Of a DNA stretch of 64,000 nucleotides, positions 1-8,817 are shown piece after piece. The position numbers and the translations under genes were made by a program. The stretch's first letter is position 1. Every line of letters begins with the position of its first letter. Origin of the DNA: Georgenia ruanii (GTDB lineage Bacteria; Actinomycetota; Actinomycetes; Actinomycetales; Actinomycetaceae); NCBI RefSeq assembly GCF_009193175.1, contig NZ_VUKE01000016.1, forward strand, positions 44,992 to 108,991. The letters are read 5' to 3'. The notes under the pieces were generated by a model that worked only from the letters and a program-made list of their open reading frames with translations, was not told the origin of the DNA and made no database searches.

Positions 1-2
1 GC

Positions 3-1334
3 GGCGGCACCGTCCTGGTCCCGCGCGACCAGCTGTACAAGGAGCGCATCGCCCTGGCCGCCTCCGGCGTGCCCACCTCCAAGGACGGCTACTCCCTGCT
101 CGACGGCATGGGCATGACCAGCTCGGACTTCCAGCAGCAGGTCACCTACCAGCGCGCCCTGGAGGGCGAGCTGGCCAACACCGTCCGGGCGATCGACGGC
201 GTCGCCGCCGCCACCGTGCACCTCGCCCTGCCGGAGGAGTCGGTCTTCGTCGACAAGGCCGCCGACCCCACCGCCTCGGTGTTCGTCGACCTCAAGCCCG
301 GCAAGCAGCTCGAGTCCGCCTCGGTCGACGCGATCGTCAACCTCGTCTCCGCGGCCGTGCCGAACATGAAGCCCGCGGGCGTGACCGTGGTCGATGCCGC
401 CGGGCGGGTGCTCTCCTCCACCGGCACGGGCGGCGGCCCGGGCGGGGCCTCGGACTACCAGGACGGCGTCACCCGCAGCGTCCAGGCCATGCTCGACCGG
501 GTGGTCGGCGTGGGCAACGCCGTCGTCTCCGTCCAGGCCGAGCTGAGCCGGGACGAGACCCAGCGCACCACCGAGACCTTCACCCCCGCGGACGGCACCC
601 CGCCGCTGTCGGAGTCGACCAAGACCGAGCAGTACACCGGCACCGGCCAGGCGGTCGGCGGCGTGCTGGGCCCGGACAACATCGCCGTGCCCAACGGCGG
701 CGGCGACGGCAACTACACCTCAGAGGACTCGGTGAAGAACAATCCGGTCAACAAGGTCACCGAGCAGACCACGGTCAACCCCGGCGGCGTGGCCCGCCAG
801 TCCGTCTCCGTCGTCGTCGACGCCAAGGCCGGCGCCGGGCTGAGCCTCAACGAGCTGGAGACCATGGTCTCCGCCGCCGCGGGCATCGACCCCGCCCGCG
901 GGGACCAGGTGGCCGTCTCGCGGATGGCCTTCGACACCACCACCGCCGACGCCGCCGCCCAGGCCCTGGCCGCCGAGCAGGCCCAGGCCGCCGCGGCGGC
1001 GCGCAACGCCCTCATCCGCAACATCGCGATCGGCGTCGTGCTGCTGGTCATCGTGCTGATCGTGGCGATGTTCGTGCGCCGGGCCCGGCGCGAGCGCCGC
1101 GAGGAGATCGACCTCGGCGAGCTCAAGCTCATTCAGGCCCAGCAGGCCGAGGAGGCCGCCGTCCTCGACAACCCGCTCGAGGACACCGCCTACCTGCCCG
1201 CCATCCCCGAGCCGGTCAAGCTGCCACCGGCCACCGAGGCGGACGGCATGCGCGCCGAGATCGCCGCGCTGGCCACCGAGGACCCGGCCATGGTGGCCAA
1301 GCAGCTGCGCGAGTGGCTGGCGGTGCGCCGATGA
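3..1334 (+). CDS. fliF: Flagellar MS-ring protein FliF (5' end outside window)
   Basis: FliF builds the membrane/supramembrane ring at the base of the flagellum and carries the export gate and the C-ring. The visible 443 residues are the C-terminal part of the protein. They begin in the YscJ/FliF ring-building region (motifs around VPTSKDGYSLLD and FQQQVTYQRALEGEL) and continue through the periplasmic FliF C domain. A transmembrane helix follows (about codons 339-356, IAIGVVLLVIVLIVAMFV), then a charged cytoplasmic tail that in the family binds the FliG N-terminus. The frame is open from base 3, so the true start lies upstream. The TGA stop overlaps the fliG ATG (ATGA), indicating translational coupling. 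Identity is secure from domain order and position. Confidence 0.95.
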   Translation, partial: GGTVLVPRDQLYKERIALAASGVPTSKDGYSLLDGMGMTSSDFQQQVTYQRALEGELANTVRAIDGVAAATVHLALPEESVFVDKAADPTASVFVDLKPGKQLESASVDAIVNLVSAAVPNMKPAGVTVVDAAGRVLSSTGTGGGPGGASDYQDGVTRSVQAMLDRVVGVGNAVVSVQAELSRDETQRTTETFTPADGTPPLSESTKTEQYTGTGQAVGGVLGPDNIAVPNGGGDGNYTSEDSVKNNPVNKVTEQTTVNPGGVARQSVSVVVDAKAGAGLSLNELETMVSAAAGIDPARGDQVAVSRMAFDTTTADAAAQALAAEQAQAAAAARNALIRNIAIGVVLLVIVLIVAMFVRRARRERREEIDLGELKLIQAQQAEEAAVLDNPLEDTAYLPAIPEPVKLPPATEADGMRAEIAALATEDPAMVAKQLREWLAVRR

Positions 1335-2350
1335 GCCCCGTCGCGACGCAGCTGACCCCGGTGCAGAAGGCCGCCGTCGTGCTCCTGCAGATCGGCCACG
1401 AGCGGGCGGCCAAGGTCCTCGCCGAGCTCTCCGAGCAGGAGGTCGAGGAGATCACCGCGGAGATCGTCCGCATCGAGGAGGTGCCGCAGGGGACCGCGGA
1501 CGCCGTCATGGCGGAGTTCCACCGCCAGATCTCCACCGGCGCCCCCACCATGGGCCACGGCGGCCTGAGCTACGCCCAGCGCCTGCTCGAGGCCTCCTTC
1601 GGCCCGGAGAAGGCGGCCGGGGTGCTCAACCGGCTGAGCACAATGATGGCCGGGCAGCCCTTCGACTTCCTCCAGCACGCCGACGCCCGCCAGGTGCAGT
1701 CCCTCCTCACCGGCGAGCATCCGCAGACCATCGCGCTCGTGCTTGCCCACCTGCGCCCGGACCGGGCCTCAGCGATCATGACCGGCCTCGACCCGGCGCT
1801 GCGCACCGTCGTCGCCCACCGCATCGCGCTGATGGAGCGGGCCTCGCCCGAGGTCGTCAAGATCGTCGCGGAGAACATCGAGCGCAAGGCCACCGCCGTG
1901 CTCACCCCGGGCGACATGACCGCGGTCGGCGGCGTGCAGCCGCTGGTGGAGATCCTCAACCGCTCCGACCCCGGCACCGAGAAGCAGATCCTCGACGCCC
2001 TCGGCGAGCGCGACTCCGAGCTCGCCGACCAGGTCCGCGGCATGATGTTCACCTTCGAGGACATCATCCTGCTCGACGACCGCGCGGTGCAGCTGGTGCT
2101 GCGCCAGGTCGACATCGCCACCCTGGCCGTCGCCCTCAAGGGCGCCCCCACCACGGTCTCGGACAAGACCCGCCGCAACCTCTCCGAGCGCGCCCGGGAG
2201 AACCTGCGCGAGGAGATGGACCTCGCCGGGCCGGTGCGCCTCTCCGAGGTCCAGGAGGCCCGCGGGCAGATCATCACGGTGATCCGCACCCTGGAGGAGA
2301 GCGGGCAGATCGTCATCCGTCGCGACGGCGAGGACGACTATGTCAGCTGA
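1331..2350 (+). CDS. fliG: Flagellar motor switch protein FliG
   Basis: FliG is the C-ring subunit that binds FliF, FliM and the MotA stator and so turns ion flux into torque. The 339-residue product has the usual N, middle and C domains. The family's EHPQ motif lies at residues 129-132 (LTGEHPQTIALVLAHL). The C-terminal torque helix region contains DDRAVQLVLRQVD, followed by the EARGQIITVIRTLEESGQIVI end. I chose the ATG overlapping the fliF stop; a GTG 18 bases earlier is possible but would extend into fliF. The end overlaps fliH by 11 bases. Confidence 0.96.
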   Translation: MSPVATQLTPVQKAAVVLLQIGHERAAKVLAELSEQEVEEITAEIVRIEEVPQGTADAVMAEFHRQISTGAPTMGHGGLSYAQRLLEASFGPEKAAGVLNRLSTMMAGQPFDFLQHADARQVQSLLTGEHPQTIALVLAHLRPDRASAIMTGLDPALRTVVAHRIALMERASPEVVKIVAENIERKATAVLTPGDMTAVGGVQPLVEILNRSDPGTEKQILDALGERDSELADQVRGMMFTFEDIILLDDRAVQLVLRQVDIATLAVALKGAPTTVSDKTRRNLSERARENLREEMDLAGPVRLSEVQEARGQIITVIRTLEESGQIVIRRDGEDDYVS

Positions 2351-2972
2351 GGAGGCCTTCGCCCCGGCCCGGTTCACCGCCGCCGCGCTGCCCACCGCCG
2401 CCGCGTCGACGGCGAGCGCCAGCGGGTACGCGGCCGGCTACGCCGCCGGGTTCACCGCCGGCTCCCGGGCGGCCGCCGAGCAGGCGGCCGAAGCCGAGCG
2501 GCGCCGCGTTGCCGAGGAGGCCGAGCGGGTCGCCCGCCGGGGTGCCGACGCCGAGGCCGCCCTGGCCGTGCTCGCCACCACCGCGGCCGCCGCCCGGGCG
2601 CGCACCGCCCCGGTGATCACCGAGGCGGTGGAGACGCTGGCGCGCGCCGCCGTCGAGCTGGCCGAGGCGCTGATGGCAGCCGAGCTGGCCGACGACGACA
2701 CCTCTGCCCGCACCGCCCTCGCCCGGGCCCTGGGCGAGGCCGGGGAGGACGACGTCGTCCGGGTCCGGCTCAACCCCGAGGACCACGCCCACCTGCGCGC
2801 CATGCTCGAGGCCCACCCCGGCGAGCTGGACATCCCGGCCGGCGTCGAGCTGGCCCCGGACCCGTCGCTGGCCCGCGGCGACGCCGTCAGCGAGCTGACC
2901 GAGGGCTACCTCGACGCGCGCCTCGGTGCCGCGCTGGCCCGCGCCCGCGCCGCGCTGGAGGTGCGGCGATGA
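2340..2972 (+). CDS. fliH: Flagellar assembly protein FliH
   Basis: FliH is the regulator and stator of the export ATPase FliI. The 210-residue product is Ala/Glu/Arg-rich. Near residues 28-45 it carries a run of glycines spaced four apart (GYAAGYAAGFTAG), the GxxxG repeat typical of FliH. A long helical region and a compact C-terminal domain follow. Sequence conservation is weak, as usual in this family, so the call rests on the repeat, length and position between fliG and fliI. Start overlaps the end of fliG; stop overlaps fliI through ATGA. Confidence 0.85.
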   Translation: MSAEEAFAPARFTAAALPTAAASTASASGYAAGYAAGFTAGSRAAAEQAAEAERRRVAEEAERVARRGADAEAALAVLATTAAAARARTAPVITEAVETLARAAVELAEALMAAELADDDTSARTALARALGEAGEDDVVRVRLNPEDHAHLRAMLEAHPGELDIPAGVELAPDPSLARGDAVSELTEGYLDARLGAALARARAALEVRR

Positions 2973-4294
2973 CGCTCCTGCTCGACACCCCGCGCTGGGC
3001 CCGCACCCTCGCCGCCGCCGCGCCCACCCGGGTGGGCACGGTGCGCTCCGTCGTCGGGCTGTCCATCGAGGTCAGCGGGCTGCCGTGCGCGGTGGGGGAC
3101 CTCGTGGACATCGACGCCGGCAAGGCCGTGATCGGCGCCGAGGTGGTCGCGCTGGACCAGGCGGTGGCCCGGTGCATGCCGCTGGGGCCGACGGACGGGC
3201 TGCGGGTGGGCGCGCCGGTGCGCGGCACCGGCCGGCCGCTGTCGGTGGGCGTGGGGCCGTCGCTGCTGGGGCGGGTGCTCGACGGGCTGGGCCGACCGAT
3301 CGACGGGCGCGGCCCGGTCGGCGCGGTGGAGACGGTGCCGGTGGCCGGGCATGCGCCGTCGGCGCTGGACCGCGCCCGCGTGGACACGCCGCTGGAGCTG
3401 GGCGTGCGGGTGCTCGACACGCTGGTGACCGTCGGGCGCGGACAGCGCATCGGGCTGTTCGCCGGCTCTGGGGTGGGCAAGTCCTCGCTGTTGTCGATGG
3501 TCGCCCGCGGCACCGAGGCCGCCGTCAACGTCATCGCCCTGGTCGGCGAGCGCGGCCGCGAGGTGCGCGAGTTCCTCGAGGACGACCTGGGGCCGGAGGG
3601 GCTGGCGCGCTCCGTCGTCGTCGTGGCCACCTCCGACGAGCCGCCGGTGGTGCGCCTGCGCGCGGCCTTCACCTCCACCCGCATCGCGGAGTACTTCCGC
3701 GACGGCGGGGCCGACGTCGTGCTCATGATGGACTCCCTGACCCGGGCCGCCATGGCGCAGCGCGAGATCGGGCTGTCGGTGGGGGAGCCGCCCGCCACCC
3801 GGGGGTACCCGCCGTCGACCTTCTCCATGCTGGCCCAGCTGCTCGAGCGGGCCGGCACCGGCACGACCGGGTCGGTGACCGGGATCTACACGGTGCTGGT
3901 CGACGGCGATGACCACAACGAACCGATCGCCGACGCCGCCCGCTCCATCCTGGACGGGCACGTGGTGCTCGACCGGTCCCTCGCCGTCGTCGGGCACTTC
4001 CCCTCCGTCGACGCCGTCGGGTCCGTCTCGCGGGTGGCCTCCCGGGTCACCAGCGGCGAGCAGAAGCGGCTGGCGACGGCGCTGCGCGGGGTGCTCGCCG
4101 CGCGCCGGCAGGCCCAGGACCTGCTCGACGTCGGCGCGTACGTGGCCGGGTCCAACCCGCAGGTGGACGCCGCGGTCAACCATGCCGGCGCCATCGACGC
4201 CTTCCTGCGCCAGGGCATGGACGAGGCCGCGCCGGCCGCGCGGTCCTGGCAGCAGCTCGCCGCACTCGTGTCCCAGCTGGGGGTCGCCGCATGA
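2969..4294 (+). CDS. fliI: Flagellum-specific ATP synthase FliI
   Basis: FliI is the F1-beta-like hexameric ATPase of the flagellar type III export apparatus. The product is 441 residues, the usual family length. The Walker A loop AGSGVGKS lies at residues 165-172. It is followed by the conserved LVGERGREVREF segment, a Walker B strand (ADVVLMMDSLTRAAMAQREIGL) and GEPPATRGYPPSTFSMLAQLLERAG. Starts at an ATG overlapping the fliH stop and ends overlapping fliJ by four bases. Confidence 0.97.
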   Translation: MTLLLDTPRWARTLAAAAPTRVGTVRSVVGLSIEVSGLPCAVGDLVDIDAGKAVIGAEVVALDQAVARCMPLGPTDGLRVGAPVRGTGRPLSVGVGPSLLGRVLDGLGRPIDGRGPVGAVETVPVAGHAPSALDRARVDTPLELGVRVLDTLVTVGRGQRIGLFAGSGVGKSSLLSMVARGTEAAVNVIALVGERGREVREFLEDDLGPEGLARSVVVVATSDEPPVVRLRAAFTSTRIAEYFRDGGADVVLMMDSLTRAAMAQREIGLSVGEPPATRGYPPSTFSMLAQLLERAGTGTTGSVTGIYTVLVDGDDHNEPIADAARSILDGHVVLDRSLAVVGHFPSVDAVGSVSRVASRVTSGEQKRLATALRGVLAARRQAQDLLDVGAYVAGSNPQVDAAVNHAGAIDAFLRQGMDEAAPAARSWQQLAALVSQLGVAA

Positions 4295-4722
4295 GTACCT
4301 TCCGCCTCGCCGGCCTCGGCCGGCTGCGCCGCCTGCAGGAGGACCACGCCGCCGCCGAGCTGGCGCGGCGCGCCACCGACCGGCGCGGCGCCGAGCGGCG
4401 CACCGCCGACGCGCGCGAGAAGCTCGCCGGCACCGTGTTCGCCGGCAGCGCCGACCCGCAGACCTGGCGGGCGGCGGTGGCCGCCCGGGCGTCGATGAGT
4501 TCCCTGGTGCTGGCCGCCCAAGCCGCCACGGAGACCGCGCGCGGACTCGAGGCCGAGGCCCAGGCGCAGTGGACGACGGCGCGCAAGCGGTCCAAGACGG
4601 TCGAGAAGCTGGCCGAGCGGCACCGCGCGGAGGAGACCGTGGCCGAGCTGCGCGCCGAGCAGCAGGTCCTCGACGAGCTGGCCACCCAGCGGGCGGCCCG
4701 GCGGCGGGAGGAGCGGCCGTGA
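4291..4722 (+). CDS. fliJ: Flagellar export chaperone-like protein FliJ
   Basis: FliJ is the coiled-coil stalk that links the FliI hexamer to FlhA. The 143-residue product is almost entirely charged helix with heptad-like spacing (LARRATDRRGAERRTADAREKL, later VEKLAERHRAEETVAELRAEQQ). FliJ is poorly conserved, so the assignment depends mainly on coiled-coil character, length and its place directly after fliI. ATGA overlap with fliI and a GTG overlap with the next gene imply coupled translation. Confidence 0.8.
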   Translation: MSTFRLAGLGRLRRLQEDHAAAELARRATDRRGAERRTADAREKLAGTVFAGSADPQTWRAAVAARASMSSLVLAAQAATETARGLEAEAQAQWTTARKRSKTVEKLAERHRAEETVAELRAEQQVLDELATQRAARRREERP

Positions 4723-5498
4723 GCGGGGTGGCCGCCGTCCAGGCGCGCATCGGGGCGATCGAGGCGCGGATCGCGCAGGTGACCGGGGCGTACTCCGCGT
4801 CCGGCGCCGCTGACTCTTCCTCCGCCCGTGCAGCGCAAGAGGTCAACTCCGACGCGACGTTCGCCGCGGCGCTGAACAGCGCGATGGCGGCCACGGGCTC
4901 GTCCGGCTCCGGGCTCTCCACGTCCCAGCTGCTTGGCTCCTTCGCCGGCGCGCCGGCCGGGACCGGGGCGGGGTTCGTGGCCGCGGCGTCGAAGTACCTC
5001 GGCGTGCCTTACGTGTGGGGCGGCGAGTCGGCGTCCGGGATGGACTGCTCGGGCCTGGTCCAGCGCGCCTTCGCCGACATCGGCGTCTCGGTGCCGCGCA
5101 CCGCCCGCGAGCAGATGCGCATCGGCACCGAGGTGGCGTCGTTGGCCCAGGCCCAGCCCGGCGACCTCATCGTCACCCGCGGCGGCGGCCACATCGCCAT
5201 CTACCTCGGCGACAACAAGATCCTGCACGCGCCGCAGCCGGGGGAGAAGGTGTCCGTCCGCGAGCTGTTCGAGACGGACAAGGACATCGACACCATCCGC
5301 CGGGTGCTGCCGAGCGGGACGTCCGGTTCCGGTGCCGGGGCGCTCGGTGCGGCTGGGCTCACCGGTCTCGGGGCGGCCGGTGGCAACGCCGCGACTGCCG
5401 CCCTTGCCTCGCTGGCGGTCCCCGGCCTCGGCACCTCCGGCGCGACAGCGCTCGACTCGGCGCGCCTGGCCCTGCAGCTCTCGACGGGAGGCCTGTGA
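4719..5498 (+). CDS. C40-family (NlpC/P60) peptidase in the flagellar operon
   Basis: Predicted peptidoglycan-cleaving cysteine peptidase. The GTG start overlaps the fliJ stop and gives 259 residues. The N-terminus is a short helical segment (SGVAAVQARIGAIEARIAQVTGAYS) and a Ser/Ala linker. The NlpC/P60 domain covers about residues 84-195. The catalytic Cys is in MDCSG (C110), the His in GGHIAIYLG (H158), and a further His follows in ILHAP (H170). The C-terminus is Gly/Ala-rich. There is no signal peptide or membrane segment. In other bacteria FlgJ opens the wall for the rod; this gene sits where such an enzyme would be useful, so export through the flagellar secretion system is plausible. 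That role is inferred. Confidence 0.88.
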   Translation: MSGVAAVQARIGAIEARIAQVTGAYSASGAADSSSARAAQEVNSDATFAAALNSAMAATGSSGSGLSTSQLLGSFAGAPAGTGAGFVAAASKYLGVPYVWGGESASGMDCSGLVQRAFADIGVSVPRTAREQMRIGTEVASLAQAQPGDLIVTRGGGHIAIYLGDNKILHAPQPGEKVSVRELFETDKDIDTIRRVLPSGTSGSGAGALGAAGLTGLGAAGGNAATAALASLAVPGLGTSGATALDSARLALQLSTGGL

Positions 5499-6985
5499 TG
5501 AGCATCGGCATGCTGCCACCGGCGCCCGCGCCGGCGACGACCACTCCGCCGGCAGCGGCGCGCGGTGCCGCTCGCCGAGGAAGCGATGACGCGTTCGCCT
5601 CAGCGTTAGCGGCCGCGCTGGACCCCCGCGACGCCCGCGCCGCGAAGCCGGACGCCGACCGCACCGCGAAGCGCCCCGGCGGACCGCGCGAAGCCGGGGG
5701 CCCGAAGGCCCGACCCGAGCACGACATGGCCAGGGGCACCAGCGGTTCCCCCTCCGGTGCACAGGACCCGACGACGGACGCCGCCGACGACGCGGCTGCG
5801 AAGCCGGGCGCTGATGGTGTGGTCCTCCCCGGCACAACGGCGGCGGCAGCTGCGACGGTGCTCACTGTGCCAACGACGCCGGTGCCGACAGCCGGCGTGG
5901 ACGTCACCCAAATGGCTTCCGAGAGCGACGCCGTCCCGGGCGATGCGGTGACCGCGTCAGTCGCTATGACTGTCTCGGAGGCGGTGACTGTTGTCGCCGA
6001 CCTTGGGGCGACCGTCGTGACCGACGGTGAAGCGGACCTGCACGGGGTGGACGGCCCGAGCTTGCGCCCGGTCGCTGGAGGCATTCCCGCTTCCACCTCG
6101 CCCTCCGCCCCCGTCCCAGCCGCGGGCGTTGCTGGCTCGTTCGAGCTAGCTGCGGTCGCACCCGGAACGACCGCGGGAGGAACCGAGACCACGCCCACAC
6201 TGACCCCCTCGCCGACGGCCGGCGGCGAGGCAGCCAACCTCGCCGCGATGCCGGGTTCCGGTTCGGTCGCCGGACCGGCGTCCCCCGACACTGCGCTCGG
6301 CGACGAGAGCCCGGTCGCCGATCGAGCGAACGGCTCTGCCACGCCAATCGCCGGACCAGCTACCACCCCGGCACCGGCCGACACGGCGACGCGGCCCGCG
6401 ACCTCGCCGGCATCGGCCCCGGACGCGTCGGTCGCTGCCCCGGCGACCCCCGCTGCGCCTTCGGCCACCCCGCAGGTGCTCGTCACCGGCACCGCCGCCG
6501 CGGCCCCCGCCGAGCCGGCGGCCCCGGTGACCGCCGCGGCGCCGGTGCCGTTCACCGACCAGCTCGTCGGCCCGCTCGCACGGCTGCGCGAGGCACCCGA
6601 GGGCACCCACGTGCTCACCGTGCACGTCACCCCCGAGGACCTCGGGCCGGTGCGGGTGCGCGCCCACATCACCGGCGAGGGCGTGCGCATCGAGCTGCTC
6701 GGCGCCACCGACGCCTCCCGCGAGGCGCTACGCGTGGCGCTGACAGACCTGCGGCGCGACCTCGCGGCCACCGGGCTCAACGCCGACCTGCAGCTCGGTC
6801 AGGACCGGGGCGACCGGCAGTCGGGCCTGCAGACCGGCGGTCAGGGACCCGATGACGGCGGCGACCAGCCCGGCGGGGCACGGCCCGCCACCGCGACGCG
6901 CGGCGAAACCCAAGCTCCGCCGTCGTCCACCTCCACCATGCCGACCGGTGCCACGCGCCCCGGCGGGATCGACCTCTTCGCGTAA
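5498..6985 (+). CDS. fliK: Flagellar hook-length control protein FliK
   Basis: FliK measures hook length and triggers the FlhB specificity switch. The 495-residue product has a long Ala/Thr/Pro/Val-rich disordered N-terminal ruler (residues about 1-345). A conserved C-terminal Flg_hook domain follows, around residues 348-445 (FTDQLVGPLARLREAPEGTH, LTVHVTPEDLGPVRVRAHITGEGVRIELL). A Gly/Asp-rich tail ends the protein. The start overlaps the previous stop (TGATG). The ruler region is somewhat less GC-biased at third positions than its neighbours, fitting weak constraint. Confidence 0.88.
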   Translation: MSIGMLPPAPAPATTTPPAAARGAARRGSDDAFASALAAALDPRDARAAKPDADRTAKRPGGPREAGGPKARPEHDMARGTSGSPSGAQDPTTDAADDAAAKPGADGVVLPGTTAAAAATVLTVPTTPVPTAGVDVTQMASESDAVPGDAVTASVAMTVSEAVTVVADLGATVVTDGEADLHGVDGPSLRPVAGGIPASTSPSAPVPAAGVAGSFELAAVAPGTTAGGTETTPTLTPSPTAGGEAANLAAMPGSGSVAGPASPDTALGDESPVADRANGSATPIAGPATTPAPADTATRPATSPASAPDASVAAPATPAAPSATPQVLVTGTAAAAPAEPAAPVTAAAPVPFTDQLVGPLARLREAPEGTHVLTVHVTPEDLGPVRVRAHITGEGVRIELLGATDASREALRVALTDLRRDLAATGLNADLQLGQDRGDRQSGLQTGGQGPDDGGDQPGGARPATATRGETQAPPSSTSTMPTGATRPGGIDLFA

Positions 6986-6994
6986 GGAGACACC

Positions 6995-7498
6995 ATGTCC
7001 GTCCCCGCCGTGTCCGGCGCGTCAGACTTCTACGCGAACGTCGGCGCGACCCGCAACACCGATGCCGCCGCGACCGCCGCGGGGGAGCAGACGCTCGACA
7101 AGGACGCGTTCCTGCAGCTGCTCGTCGCGTCGCTGAAGTACCAGGACCCCAGCGCGCCGATGAACACCTCAGAGCTCATGGCGCAGACGACGCAGCTGTC
7201 CACCATGGAGCAGCTCGTCTCGCTGACGACCATGGCCCAGCAGAGTTTCGCGCTGCAGCAGCGCAGCTCGGCCGCGGCGCTGGTCGGGCAGTACGTGAGC
7301 TACGTCGACGACAAGGGCAAGACGGTCGAGGGGCTGGTGAAGTCCGTCGACCTCACGAGCGCGGACCCGCTGCTGAAGATCGGCGACGCGTACGTGTCGC
7401 TGCACTACATTTCCGGCGTCGTCAGCAAGCCTGCCGACCCGGCCCCTAACCCCTCCACCAGCCAGACGACGTCGTCCGGCAACACCGTCCAGGCCTGA
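6995..7498 (+). CDS. flgD: Flagellar hook capping protein FlgD
   Basis: FlgD caps the growing hook and is needed for FlgE polymerisation. The 167-residue product has the characteristic N-terminal motif FLQLLVASLKYQDPSAPMNTSELMAQTTQLSTMEQL (residues about 34-68). A small beta domain follows (ALVGQYVSYVDDKGKTVEGLVKSV). It is shorter than enterobacterial FlgD and seems to lack the larger FnIII-like insert. A good AAGGAG ribosome site sits seven bases before the ATG. The spacing from fliK is only nine bases, so the gene is in the same operon. Confidence 0.92.
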   Translation: MSVPAVSGASDFYANVGATRNTDAAATAAGEQTLDKDAFLQLLVASLKYQDPSAPMNTSELMAQTTQLSTMEQLVSLTTMAQQSFALQQRSSAAALVGQYVSYVDDKGKTVEGLVKSVDLTSADPLLKIGDAYVSLHYISGVVSKPADPAPNPSTSQTTSSGNTVQA

Positions 7499-7525
7499 CC
7501 CGCCCCACCAGAAGGGACCTTCCCC

Positions 7526-8758
7526 ATGCTCCGCTCGCTCTTCTCCGGCATCTCGAGCCTGAGGTCGCACCAGACCATGCTCGACGTGACCGGCAACAAC
7601 ATCGCCAACGTCAACACCACCGGCTACAAGGCCGCCCGCACGCAGTTCGAGGACACCCTGTCGCAGGTGCTTCAGAACGCCGGCGCGCCGCAGGCGGGCC
7701 AGGGCGGCACCAACCCGGCGCAGGTCGGGCTGGGGGTGCAGGTCGCAGCGATCACCAACAACTTCACCGACGGGGCGACGCAGCAGACCGGCAGCCCTCT
7801 CGACATGAAGATCACCGGCGACGGGTTCTTCATCATCAACAGCGGCACCGAGCAGCTGTACACGCGCGCGGGTGCGTTCACGCTTGATGCGCTGGGGCAG
7901 CTCACGACGCCGGGTGGGGCGCTGGTGCAGGGGTGGGGAGTCGACGCGAATGGGAAAGTCGATCCCACCAAGTTCGGAAATATCTCGCTGCCTGTTTCCA
8001 CGACGATGGGAGCGCGGGCGACGGCGGAGGCAGTCTTCGAGGGCAACCTTCCTGCGGAAGTTGCTGGTGGAACCACGATAGACCGAACCATTCAGATCTA
8101 CAACGAGCTTGGCGTTGCCCGTGATTTGAAGGTCACTTTCGCCAAGCAGGCTGACGGCTCATGGAAGGTAAACGCCGGGGATGGCGCCGCAACAGCCGTC
8201 GAACTGACGCTTACTCCGGTCCCAGCAGTTAAGGCCGACCCGAACGCCACACCTCCTGTCGAGGCGGTTCCTGCTGGAACATTCGACATGAGCCCCGTTG
8301 CCCCGTGGAAGGTCGGCGGAGTCACTATTGACCTCTCGCGCGTCAGCGGGTTCGGAAACTTGAGCACTCTCGAGGCGAAGAGTCAGGACGGCATGGGGGC
8401 CGGCACGCTGCAGTCGTTCAGCATGAACGCAGACGGCACGCTGATCGGGTCGTTCTCCAACGGCTTCAAGGAGCCAGTCGGACGAATCGCATTGGCAAAC
8501 TTCGCTAACGCGGCTGGTCTCGAGAAGGCTGGCGGTACCGCATTCCGCAGCACGGTGAACTCGGGAGAGGCGCAGGTTGGCACAGCGGGAACCGGTGGTC
8601 GTGGTTCGCTGAGCAGCCGAGCTCTGGAGATGTCTAACGTGGACCTCTCTCAGGAGTTCACCAACCTCATCATCGCCCAGCGCGGCTTCCAGGCCGGCTC
8701 GCGCGTGATCACCACTTCCGATGAGCTGCTTCAGGAGCTCGTCAACCTCAAGCGATAA
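7526..8758 (+). CDS. flgE: Flagellar hook protein FlgE
   Basis: FlgE polymerises into the hook. The 410-residue product has the conserved N-terminal rod/hook signature (MLRSLFSGISSLRSHQTMLDVTGNNIANVNTTGYKAARTQFEDTLS). The FlgE/F/G family ending is also present (VDLSQEFTNLIIAQRGFQAGSRVITTSDELLQELVNLKR); both ends pair into the D0 coiled coil. The middle domains (about residues 115-370) carry codons visibly less GC-rich than the ends, for example gcgaatgggaaagtc and ggaaatatctcg. An AAGGGA ribosome site precedes the ATG. Last gene of this operon; a hairpin follows. Confidence 0.95.
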   Translation: MLRSLFSGISSLRSHQTMLDVTGNNIANVNTTGYKAARTQFEDTLSQVLQNAGAPQAGQGGTNPAQVGLGVQVAAITNNFTDGATQQTGSPLDMKITGDGFFIINSGTEQLYTRAGAFTLDALGQLTTPGGALVQGWGVDANGKVDPTKFGNISLPVSTTMGARATAEAVFEGNLPAEVAGGTTIDRTIQIYNELGVARDLKVTFAKQADGSWKVNAGDGAATAVELTLTPVPAVKADPNATPPVEAVPAGTFDMSPVAPWKVGGVTIDLSRVSGFGNLSTLEAKSQDGMGAGTLQSFSMNADGTLIGSFSNGFKEPVGRIALANFANAAGLEKAGGTAFRSTVNSGEAQVGTAGTGGRGSLSSRALEMSNVDLSQEFTNLIIAQRGFQAGSRVITTSDELLQELVNLKR

Positions 8759-8778
8759 TCAGGAGCCTCAATAGACCT

Positions 8779-8810
8779 CACCCCTGCCGTGTTCGATTGC
8801 GGCAGGGGTG
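8779..8810. terminator. Bidirectional hairpin terminator between flgE and a convergent gene
   Basis: A perfect 11-bp inverted repeat (CACCCCTGCCG at 8779-8789, CGGCAGGGGTG at 8800-8810) with a 10-base loop. It lies 20 bases after the flgE stop and eight bases before the stop of the convergent methyltransferase gene. The position and symmetry suit transcription ending from both sides. No long T-run follows, as is common in actinobacteria. Confidence 0.8.
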
Positions 8811-8817
8811 CGTCGTC

